Positions 1 to 5,686 of a DNA stretch of 10,138 bases are shown here, piece after piece. The translations under genes and the position numbers were made by a program. Every line of letters starts with the position of its first letter. The first letter of the stretch is position 1. This DNA is from Ktedonobacter sp. 13_1_20CM_4_53_11 (GTDB lineage Bacteria; Chloroflexota; Ktedonobacteria; Ktedonobacterales; Ktedonobacteraceae), in NCBI GenBank assembly GCA_001919995.1, contig MNIY01000193.1:1-10138 (forward strand), read 5' to 3'. Below the pieces are notes generated by a model. It searched no databases, was not told the origin of the DNA, and worked only from the letters and a program-made list of their open reading frames with translations.

Positions 1-15
1 TCACTGATCTGATTC

Positions 16-61
16 CGTGCCTGTTATAAAATCCGTAGGCCGGTTACATCACACAGGCACG
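16..61. repeat. 9-bp inverted repeat at the oxidoreductase 3' end
   Basis: CGTGCCTGT (16-24) and ACAGGCACG (53-61) are exact complements with a 28-nt loop that contains the stop codon (49-51). No T-run follows on the minus strand, so it is not a typical intrinsic terminator. It might still stabilise the 3' end of the transcript, or be chance. Confidence 0.35.
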
Positions 62-1032
62 CGAGTCTGCTCCACTGTGATGACGACTTTTCCTCGGGCG
101 TGTCCTGTTTCAAGGTGCCGGATAGCCTCAGGAACCTCGCGCAACGGGTAGCGTCTCTCGATTACCGGTATGACTTTTCCAGCTTCCACAAGTTCTTTCA
201 CAAAAATCAGGTCTTGCTGATTCATTTTCGCTGTTCCCATGAGGCCGACCCACCTGTTCCCGATCTTTGACCTTAACGGCCCCAGCACCATGTGTTCGAA
301 GAGCCTCGGCAGGCCTGAGAAGCCGGCAACCACACACGTTCCATTGGGGTTCAGTGCGCGCCTGTAAGCAGAGACGGAACGATTTCCTACCGCATCGAAA
401 ATCAGGTCGTAATGCTGCCCATTCCTGGTGAAATCTTCTTGCGTGTAATCAATGACATGATCTGCGCCAATCGAGCGCACCATGTCCAGGTTCCTCGTGC
501 TGCATACGCCGGTGACTTCGGCTCCGAATGCTTTGGCGAGCTGCACCGCAAACGAACCCACGCCACCAGAGGCGCCGTTAATCAGAACCTTTTGCCCGGT
601 GTGGATGTGCCCCGTATCGCGCAGGCCTTGCAGAGCGGTGATGGCCGCCACAGGAATGGCGGCGGCCTCCTCGAACGAACGATTGGCCGGTTTCAACGCC
701 ACCCTGTTTTCAGGAACGGTTGCGTACTCGGCAAAACTCCCCGTCCATGCTCCGAAGACCTCATCTCCTAGCTGAAACTGTGTGACGGTGCTGCCAACGG
801 CTTCCACCCGCCCGGCGAGGTCGGCGCCGAATCTGGGGTCTTTCGGTTTGCGCAGCCCTCCCTCTAAGCGGGCCAGGAACGGTGCACCCCTCATGAGATG
901 CCAGTCCAGGGGATTGGCGGATGCCGCGTAAATCTTTACCAGGATTTCACCCGCGTTGGGGACGGGTTTCTCTGTCTCTTTGAACTGAAGAACATCCGGT
1001 GATCCATAGTGTGTGTAGACAATCGCTTTCAT
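49..1032 (-). CDS. zinc-independent quinone oxidoreductase / NAD(P)-dependent alcohol dehydrogenase-like protein (MDR superfamily)
   Basis: Predicted 327-aa soluble oxidoreductase of the medium-chain dehydrogenase/reductase superfamily. The family transfers hydride from NAD(P)H to quinones or activated double bonds; the substrate here cannot be read from the sequence. The N-terminal GroES-like domain starts MKAIVYTHYGSPDVL and contains GADLAGRVEAVG (about residues 69-80). The Rossmann nucleotide-binding motif INGASGGVGSFAVQLA lies at about 151-166, followed by GADHVIDY. In the segment ASANPLDWHLMRG the cysteine and histidine ligands of zinc alcohol dehydrogenases are absent, pointing to the zinc-independent quinone oxidoreductase branch. 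I chose the ATG at 1030-1032 because it gives the usual family N-terminus. A TTG five codons upstream (1045-1047) is in frame but sits directly against the GAAAGGA ribosome-binding sequence. It is the last gene of the minus-strand series, 43 nt after the 91-aa gene. Length is normal for the family. Confidence 0.93.
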   Translation of the reverse strand: MKAIVYTHYGSPDVLQFKETEKPVPNAGEILVKIYAASANPLDWHLMRGAPFLARLEGGLRKPKDPRFGADLAGRVEAVGSTVTQFQLGDEVFGAWTGSFAEYATVPENRVALKPANRSFEEAAAIPVAAITALQGLRDTGHIHTGQKVLINGASGGVGSFAVQLAKAFGAEVTGVCSTRNLDMVRSIGADHVIDYTQEDFTRNGQHYDLIFDAVGNRSVSAYRRALNPNGTCVVAGFSGLPRLFEHMVLGPLRSKIGNRWVGLMGTAKMNQQDLIFVKELVEAGKVIPVIERRYPLREVPEAIRHLETGHARGKVVITVEQTRVPV

Positions 1033-1075
1033 AGGTTTGCATTTCAATCCTTTCGTTGCTTACATAAGAGAAGAG

Positions 1076-1351
1076 TCAGGAAAAAAGTTCATTTGACAAC
1101 TCTGCCTGGCCGGGTGTAACACGCATGACCGAGAGCAATGGCATTGCCAGGTCACGCACTTTTTTGAGCAAGCCATGCAGCGCGGCCTGGTCGACCACGG
1201 GGCCGGTTAACAGCGTCTCGCCGTTGTCGAGAGCCGTGATGGTCAGACCCTCAAACCAGTCTGTCCATTGACGACCCAGGTGGCCCTTGATCCTGATCTG
1301 ATAGACCATTGGTTGGCCTGGATCAATTTCTGAGTTGAATGTGCCTGGCAT
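1076..1351 (-). CDS. small conserved-looking hypothetical protein, 91 aa
   Basis: Short protein without signal peptide or membrane segment, so probably cytoplasmic. The core, YQIRIKGHLGRQWTDWFEGL (about residues 17-36) followed by a TLLTGPVVDQAALHGLL stretch (about 46-62), resembles small proteins of unknown function that I recall from Chloroflexota and other soil bacteria. They typically share the pattern of a short strand, a WxxWF motif, then DQAALHG and a helix ending in a LLSV-like strand. I know no biochemical function. The start at 1349-1351 has a strong ribosome-binding sequence, GGGGGA, 7 nt upstream. The alternative Met at residue 15 (1307-1309), which gives the family-like MVYQIRI start, lacks an equally good one. 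It lies 30 nt after the two-helix membrane protein and 43 nt before the oxidoreductase start, consistent with one transcript. Confidence 0.8.
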   Translation of the reverse strand: MPGTFNSEIDPGQPMVYQIRIKGHLGRQWTDWFEGLTITALDNGETLLTGPVVDQAALHGLLKKVRDLAMPLLSVMRVTPGQAELSNELFS

Positions 1352-1381
1352 AGCTCTGTCCCCCAGTCTCGTGATGATGGC

Positions 1382-1720
1382 TCAGCGAATCTTGTCCATG
1401 CCTATACCGGCTATGAAGAGGATAGCGAAACAGGCAACAGCGAAACTTGCCCATCCTGATGTCCCACCGAGAACAAACATGAAGAGCAGGCCAAACAGCA
1501 GCAGCAGCCCCAGGGCAATCACGGCCAGGGCGAAACGCAGCATATTCGTCCTGTCATGTGGGAGCGGATAGACTTTGCCGGACGATCCTTCTCTCACCTC
1601 CTGCTTATAGGAGGTCTCATACCGCTGGCGAGCAGATGCTGTCTGGTTGCCCTCGTAGCTCCCATACACCGGGTCTGCTGGCTGATAGATCGCTTCACTG
1701 ACTTCCTTTTGTGGCATCAT
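1382..1720 (-). CDS. small two-helix membrane protein with Tyr-rich disordered N-terminus, 112 aa
   Basis: I do not recognise the family. The first ~60 residues are polar and probably disordered, with tyrosines spaced through IYQPADPVYGSYEG and later RYETSYKQ. Two hydrophobic helices follow, at about residues 62-85 and 90-107, and the protein ends MDKIR, so it should sit in the cytoplasmic membrane. The start is supported by AAAGGA 9 nt upstream of the ATG at 1718-1720; a second ATG follows immediately at 1715-1717. It starts 53 nt after the stop of the Tic20/DUF4870-like gene and ends 30 nt before the 91-aa gene. The upstream neighbour has the same architecture, a tyrosine-rich tail joined to hydrophobic helices, which suggests but does not prove that the two act together. 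Confidence 0.78.
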   Translation of the reverse strand: MMPQKEVSEAIYQPADPVYGSYEGNQTASARQRYETSYKQEVREGSSGKVYPLPHDRTNMLRFALAVIALGLLLLFGLLFMFVLGGTSGWASFAVACFAILFIAGIGMDKIR

Positions 1721-1773
1721 AGGGTTTGTTCCTTTCGTTCAAACGCTCTTATAACTCGTTTAACTCGACGCCT

Positions 1774-2319
1774 CTAGTCCCTCAGGGAATTGGCCCATTT
1801 TTCAGCATAATCGCCGACGATGGGCAGCTTGTAGTATCTGCCGCGAGCCGCTTTGACCATCAAGACAATCCAGCAGATGAAGGAGACGAACAACAGCCCG
1901 GCGCTGAGGGAGCTAAGCAAAGGGATGTGGCTGAACACAGTCGTCACAATGCCTATCGCGCCGAAGAAGATGAGGGACTGCATGGCGTGGAAGCGCACAA
2001 AGCGATTCTCTCTCTTAAGCAGGAGGAAGATCAGGCCGGTGATCCAGCCGCCCAGGTAGCTCAGCCAGCCGGCAGCGGGCGTTCGCAAGATCTTTTCAGA
2101 AGGGCTGATATGGCCTGCAGGTGGCGCAAAGTACGGCTGCCCATAGTGCTGCTGAGAAGCATAGAGTTGCTCTTGCTGCTGGTATCCCCCCTCAAAGGGC
2201 GGGTGATAGCTCTCTGGAGAGCTTTCCTGAAAGTCGTTGGAAGCCTCGAGCGGCTGCGCTGTGGCCGCTCCTTTGTATCCATCATAGGGAGTATGAGCTT
2301 CGTTTGAATAGTTTTTCAT
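1774..2319 (-). CDS. Tic20/DUF4870-like membrane protein with Gln/Tyr/Pro-rich N-terminal tail, 181 aa
   Basis: Residues 1-75 are low-complexity and rich in Q, Y, P, S and E (for example GGYQQQEQLYASQQHYGQPY), so likely disordered. Residues ~78-178 match the DUF4870/Tic20-like pattern as I know it: SYLGGWITGLIFLLLKRENR, then FVRFHAMQSLIFF, and near the end YKLPIVGDYAEKWA. Three hydrophobic helices are visible at about 84-101, 112-130 and 138-157. The molecular role of bacterial members is unknown. The start at 2317-2319 is chosen because GAAAGAAGG lies 10 nt upstream; the frame stays open further upstream but would run into the regulator gene. It appears to head a series of four genes. The long prion-like tail is an addition to the usual short DUF4870 protein. 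Confidence 0.88.
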   Translation of the reverse strand: MKNYSNEAHTPYDGYKGAATAQPLEASNDFQESSPESYHPPFEGGYQQQEQLYASQQHYGQPYFAPPAGHISPSEKILRTPAAGWLSYLGGWITGLIFLLLKRENRFVRFHAMQSLIFFGAIGIVTTVFSHIPLLSSLSAGLLFVSFICWIVLMVKAARGRYYKLPIVGDYAEKWANSLRD

Positions 2320-2435
2320 GAGTGTATAACCTTCTTTCAATTTATGCGGGGTGACCGCTCTACAGAGCCTGTACCACTGGCTCAATCTATACCAGAAGCA
2401 TAGCTCCATGACGGTATGCAGGTCGAGACACGAAA

Positions 2436-2456
2436 GTGTTGTTTGGAGTGTTGTTT
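2436..2456. repeat. direct repeat of GTGTTGTTT, 12-nt period
   Basis: GTGTTGTTT occurs at 2436-2444 and again at 2448-2456, with GGA between the copies. On the minus strand it reads AAACAACAC twice. The spacing is close to one helical turn, and the repeat lies about 120-135 nt upstream of the Tic20/DUF4870-like start, a plausible position for a regulator-binding site. No binding protein can be named from the sequence. Confidence 0.5.
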
Positions 2457-2489
2457 TGTGAGGGGAGTAAGGAGCAGTTCTTAGGAGCA

Positions 2490-2505
2490 AGTGTGCGCGC
2501 ACACT
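2490..2505. repeat. perfect 16-bp palindrome AGTGTGCGCGCACACT
   Basis: Every base pairs with its mirror position and there is no spacer. It begins 10 nt beyond the regulator stop codon on the minus strand. No T-run follows on either strand, so a simple intrinsic terminator is unlikely. A dimer-binding operator or a short RNA stem (6 bp around CGCG) are the main options. Confidence 0.6.
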
Positions 2506-2515
2506 GCCGTTGAGG

Positions 2516-5161
2516 CTACAACAGGCCCAACTCGCGGGCACGTGCGACCGCTTCGGTGCGCCTTTCGACCTGTAGTTTGCCAAAGATTTTCCGGTTGTGT
2601 CCTTTCACAGTATCCAGGGCGAGGAACAGCCGCTCGCTGATCTCCTGATTCGAGAGCCCTTGCGCGATGAGGTGGAGGACTTCCAGCTCGCGCTGGCTGA
2701 GTGGCTCGAGCAGGGGCTGGACGGCAGGCTGAGACGAGTTGTCTTCGCGTTCCTGCTCCTCGGCTTTAAATACCGCCAGCAACTTCCCGGTATAGTCCAG
2801 CATGATGCCCTGAGTCGCGGCTTCAGACAAGAGGTGCGCCATCGGGGGACCTTCGTCGACAAAGAGACGGACGAATCCGCCCGGTTCTGCCAGCGCCAGC
2901 GCCTCAACGAGCAGGTGCACCGCTTTGTCCTTCTCGCCATGTGTCTGCAGAGCGACTGCCTGGAGCACCATCACCTTGAGCAACTCATCCTGCCAGCCCT
3001 TTGCCTCCATCAGACCGCGCCATGATTCCAGCAGCGCCAGCGCCGCGGACGTGTCGCCCTGGGCCAGGTGTACTCTGGCCTGGATGAGAGGGAGTTCGTG
3101 CGCCTGCGCCAGGTGAGCAGCGGCCGCAAGGTTGCCCTGGCGCAGCAACACCAGCACTTGCACAGCAGCCACATCGGGAAGGCGATACACAAAGTTTTGC
3201 TGGCGCGCGGATTGACCGGCCTGAGCGAGCAGATCAGCGGCGCCGTCCACATCCCCCGCGGCTAGTTTCAGGCGGGCAAGAAATACCTCACTGATAATGA
3301 AGCGGTCGATCACGCTCTCATACTGTCGCGCCAGGTTGAGACTCTGTCGCCCGTGCTGCTCGGCGGCATCCAGGTCGTTCCATTCGTGGAGGATACGGGC
3401 CAGGCCAAGATGCGCTTCGTTGATAATCTGCAGCGGCTGATCACTCCCCATTTGCAGGACGCGCCGGTAGGTCTCGGCTGCCAGGTAGAGCTGGTTGTCT
3501 GCTTCCTGCACGTTGCCCAGGCCGATGGTCGCCAGGATAATGGTGAAGATATCCCCGGCTGCCTGGCTGAGAGCAATGGCTTCGGTATAGGCCCGGCGGG
3601 CCGCGGCACGGTCTCCCTGGAACATGTGGGCAACCCCCAGCGTCCAGTGTGCGGTCGCGCGCATAGACTGGTTGTCCGGGTGCAGGTACTCCAGGGCGCG
3701 GCGCGACTGGACAAGCAGGGGTTCTACCTGGTAGCGGGTGAGCGCCAGCGTCGCACGGGCCTCGGCAATTGCCCCGACCAGGTTGCGGGTCTCGTCGTCC
3801 TCTTCGGCGCCTTGCATGGCGGCTTCAGCCGCCTGCAGTTTCTCTTCCACGCCGGTTGTCTGGCCAATCACCAGCAACAGCGAGGCATGCCTCCACCACA
3901 ACGAGGGCCTGGAATTCAGCACGGTCACCGGCAGCGACTCCAGCCAGTCCAGTAGCGTAGTCACCGCGCCGCGAAAATGCCGGGGAATCCCTTTTCCTCC
4001 CATCAGGCGCTCGGCGCGCTCAATTTCATGGGCAGCAGCGGCATGGCGAAACGCTTCTAGATAGAGGCCATTGTCCTCAAACCACTGGCTGGCGCGGATA
4101 TGCAATTCGTTCACCTGGCTTTCCGCATCGCCTGGGATGCTCTGGCGCAGTCGCTGTCGCAGCAGGTCCGCGAAGAGATGGTGATAGCGGTACCAATGCC
4201 GCTCGTTGTCCAGGGGGATGATGAACAGGTTGGCGCGGTCGAGCAATTCCAGGGTGGCTTGCCCGGAAGCGGAGGAGTCGAGCAAAATGGCATCACACAG
4301 CGGACCGCACAGGCGCTCCAGGATAGAGGTGCGCAGCAAAAACGCCTGGACGCTTTCAGGCTGCTGCTCAAGAACTTCTTCAAGCAGGTAGTCCATTACG
4401 AAATGGTGACTGCCGGTGAACGATGTGATAAAGCTGGCGGCGTCTGGCTGTCCCTGTAATGAAAGCGCGGCTAATTGCAGGCCGGCGATCCAGCCTTCGG
4501 TGCGCCTTTCCAGGGCGGCGATGTCTTGCGCTGAGAGGCGCAGGCCCATCACCTGGTTGAGAAATGCGGCGGCTTCAGAGGGAGTAAACCGCAAATCGGC
4601 GGCGCGCACTTCCGTCATGCGGCCACCGGCGCGTAAGCGGGCCAACGGCAGCGGCGGATCCTCGCGGGTGGCGATGACCAGGTGCATGTGTGGTGGCAGG
4701 TGCTCGAGCAGAAAGGTGAGAGCCTGGTCGATCGCCTTGGCATCAATCACGTGGTAGTCGTCAAAGACGAGCACGAACTGGTCTGAGATGCTGGTCAGGT
4801 CATTGAGCAGTGTTGTCAAAATCGCTTCGGTTGGCGGTGGCTGAGGGGATTGGAGCACGCCCAACACCCCTTCCCCAACATGCGCCGCAATCGTCTGCAA
4901 AGCAGCCACGAGGTAGGTCAGAAAGCGTGCGGGATCGTTATCCCCTTCATCCAGTGACAACCAGGCTGCCGGTCGCTCGATTAAGGCGAGCCACTGGCTG
5001 ACCAGCGTGGTCTTCCCAAAGCCGGCGGGGGCCGAGATGAGGACCAGGTGGCGGCGCAGCCCCTCGTTCAGCCGCTCGAGCAGGCGCGGGCGGCTGACAA
5101 CCTCAGGCCGAAGCGGAGGCATATACAGTTTTGTGGCGAGAATGGGCGTGGGTGACGGCAT
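2516..5161 (-). CDS. MalT/LAL-type LuxR family transcriptional regulator with N-terminal ATPase domain, 881 aa
   Basis: Large signal-transducing ATPase of the MalT-like class, in which ligand and ATP binding drive oligomerisation and DNA binding. After MPSPTPILATKLYMPP comes a STAND-type NTPase domain. Walker A is APAGFGKTT at residues 44-52, Walker B is FVLVFDD at 129-135, and the ATREDPPLP segment is at about 164-171. A helical module follows (including WIAGLQLAALSLQ and RYHHLFADLLRQRL), then several hundred residues of alanine/leucine-rich TPR-like repeats. The C-terminal LuxR helix-turn-helix starts PLSQRELEVLHLIAQGLSNQ at residue 820, with a recognition helix around DTVKGHNRKIFGKL. The inducer is unknown. 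I start at 5159-5161 because this gives the family N-terminus and has AAGGA 12 nt upstream. An in-frame ATG at 5261-5263 would add 34 residues unlike the family. The promoter at 5324-5352 implies a leader of about 155 nt. All key motifs are intact. Confidence 0.93.
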   Translation of the reverse strand: MPSPTPILATKLYMPPLRPEVVSRPRLLERLNEGLRRHLVLISAPAGFGKTTLVSQWLALIERPAAWLSLDEGDNDPARFLTYLVAALQTIAAHVGEGVLGVLQSPQPPPTEAILTTLLNDLTSISDQFVLVFDDYHVIDAKAIDQALTFLLEHLPPHMHLVIATREDPPLPLARLRAGGRMTEVRAADLRFTPSEAAAFLNQVMGLRLSAQDIAALERRTEGWIAGLQLAALSLQGQPDAASFITSFTGSHHFVMDYLLEEVLEQQPESVQAFLLRTSILERLCGPLCDAILLDSSASGQATLELLDRANLFIIPLDNERHWYRYHHLFADLLRQRLRQSIPGDAESQVNELHIRASQWFEDNGLYLEAFRHAAAAHEIERAERLMGGKGIPRHFRGAVTTLLDWLESLPVTVLNSRPSLWWRHASLLLVIGQTTGVEEKLQAAEAAMQGAEEDDETRNLVGAIAEARATLALTRYQVEPLLVQSRRALEYLHPDNQSMRATAHWTLGVAHMFQGDRAAARRAYTEAIALSQAAGDIFTIILATIGLGNVQEADNQLYLAAETYRRVLQMGSDQPLQIINEAHLGLARILHEWNDLDAAEQHGRQSLNLARQYESVIDRFIISEVFLARLKLAAGDVDGAADLLAQAGQSARQQNFVYRLPDVAAVQVLVLLRQGNLAAAAHLAQAHELPLIQARVHLAQGDTSAALALLESWRGLMEAKGWQDELLKVMVLQAVALQTHGEKDKAVHLLVEALALAEPGGFVRLFVDEGPPMAHLLSEAATQGIMLDYTGKLLAVFKAEEQEREDNSSQPAVQPLLEPLSQRELEVLHLIAQGLSNQEISERLFLALDTVKGHNRKIFGKLQVERRTEAVARARELGLL

Positions 5162-5323
5162 GCCTGTTTCTGTTCCTTCCTGGGCGGCCTGCCTTGTTCT
5201 TCTCTTCGTTCTTCCGAGCGCGCAAGAACCGCTGCCGTGGCAGTGAGATGCTTTCAACAGCACCTACGTTCGATGGTTACATCCTGTCTCTCTTGCTCTC
5301 TCTCCTGGCTTCGGCCTGACAAG

Positions 5324-5352
5324 ATCATAGAAGAAAAAAGGGTGTCAGTCAA
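5324..5352 (-). promoter_or_regulatory. sigma70-like promoter of the LuxR-type regulator gene
   Basis: On the minus strand, TTGACT (5352-5347) is followed after exactly 17 nt by TATGAT (5329-5324). Both hexamers match the consensus at five of six positions. Transcription would begin near 5317 and leave a purine-rich leader of about 155 nt containing repeated GAGA before the ATG at 5161. The leader is long enough for post-transcriptional control, but I see no clear riboswitch fold. Confidence 0.7.
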
Positions 5353-5441
5353 GCGGCCAGGGCGATCAGGGCGATGATGGCTTTGCATCCTCCGAGGGGA
5401 AATCGTGTAGGAGCGCAATGATTCACTTTAGCGATCAAACC

Positions 5442-5482
5442 CGACAATGTCATCCTTCGCTGCGCTCAGGATGACATTGTCG
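5442..5482. repeat. 15-bp perfect inverted repeat, CGACAATGTCATCCT arms, 11-nt loop
   Basis: The left arm at 5442-5456 and right arm at 5468-5482 are fully complementary; the loop is TCGCTGCGCTC. The core ATCCTTCGCT-N-CGCTCAGGAT is one I recall as a dispersed intergenic repeat in many soil and environmental bacteria, including Chloroflexota and Acidobacteria. It is therefore probably one member of a multi-copy family rather than a site specific to these genes. It could fold as a strong hairpin in RNA from either strand. Confidence 0.8.
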
Positions 5483-5495
5483 AGAGCGGTTTTTG

Positions 5496-5553
5496 AAAAT
5501 CATTATTGGCTGTTGGAGGTTGTCAACGCCCTCTACAGGCCGATAATGATTTT
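5496..5553. repeat. 15-bp inverted repeat with one mismatch, 28-nt loop
   Basis: AAAATCATTATTGGC (5496-5510) pairs with GCCGATAATGATTTT (5539-5553) with a single G-T type mismatch. T-runs lie just outside both arms (5490-5494 and 5554-5555). The arm sequence contains the same GCCGAT core as the neighbouring hairpin, suggesting a related element. With A/T-rich ends it could act as a weak bidirectional terminator. Confidence 0.7.
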
Positions 5554-5579
5554 TTACAATCAAAATCGGTAATATTCCT

Positions 5580-5646
5580 GTAGGTGCCGATTTATCGGCT
5601 ACGATGCCCGCCAGCCCGCTCTCCTAGCCGATAAATCGGCACCTAC
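5580..5646. repeat. 22-bp perfect inverted repeat, 23-nt loop (GTAGGTGCCGATTTATCGGC arms)
   Basis: Arms at 5580-5601 and 5625-5646 are perfectly complementary over 22 bp. Each arm also contains an internal palindrome, GCCGATTTATCGGC, so alternative smaller hairpins are possible. The arms resemble dispersed repeats that I associate with Ktedonobacterial intergenic DNA. No open reading frame or transposase is linked to it. A partial further copy, ATCGGCGCCTACGGAAATG, lies at 5679-5697 and overlaps the end of the transporter gene. Confidence 0.85.
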
Positions 5647-5686
5647 GAAATGGCCGATCTTGTTCGTTAAATTTCATCATCGGCGC

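Larger units (their letters stand above)
2320..2515. promoter_or_regulatory. intergenic control region upstream of the Tic20/DUF4870-like gene
   Basis: The 196 nt between the regulator stop and the next minus-strand start contain a perfect palindrome (2490-2505) and a direct repeat (2436-2456), both entered separately. The ribosome-binding sequence GAAAGAAGG ends 10 nt before the start at 2319. I see no strong sigma70 promoter on the minus strand. TATGCT with TCGACC 18 nt upstream, and TATAGA without a matching -35, are weak candidates. The gap is large compared with those separating the following genes, so a promoter here is likely but not demonstrated. Confidence 0.45.
5353..5686. other. 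gene-free region of stacked inverted repeats
   Basis: No convincing reading frame is present. The right two thirds hold three large hairpins (5442-5482, 5496-5553 and 5580-5646) and further copies of the GCCGAT core up to the transporter stop codon. The left part (5353-5441) is unremarkable, with a short GGCGAT-rich stretch near 5360-5385. The region separates the 3' end of the transporter gene from the promoter of the regulator gene, both on the minus strand, so the hairpins could stop transporter transcription. Confidence 0.7.

Noticed and set aside
1033..1047. TTG start for the oxidoreductase
   Set aside because: The ribosome-binding sequence is directly adjacent to it, with no spacing, and the family N-terminus begins at the ATG at 1032.
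1076..1720. Toxin-antitoxin pair formed by the 91-aa and 112-aa proteins
   Set aside because: Neither shows a toxin or antitoxin motif, and one is a two-helix membrane protein with a long tail; small size and adjacency alone are not enough.
2490..2505. Intrinsic terminator of the regulator gene
   Set aside because: There is no T-run on the minus strand after the palindrome and the stem would be only about 6 bp with a CGCG loop.
2320..2583. N-terminal extension of the DUF4870-like protein to a 269-aa product
   Set aside because: It would overlap the 3' end of the regulator gene, its residues look like translated intergenic DNA, and a good ribosome-binding sequence precedes the Met at 2319.
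5162..5263. Upstream ATG of the regulator giving a 915-aa protein
   Set aside because: The extra 34 residues are unlike the family, whose N-terminus corresponds to the Met at 5161, which also has a usable ribosome-binding sequence.
5442..5646. CRISPR array
   Set aside because: The repeats are inverted, differ in sequence and have no regular spacers; no cas genes are present.
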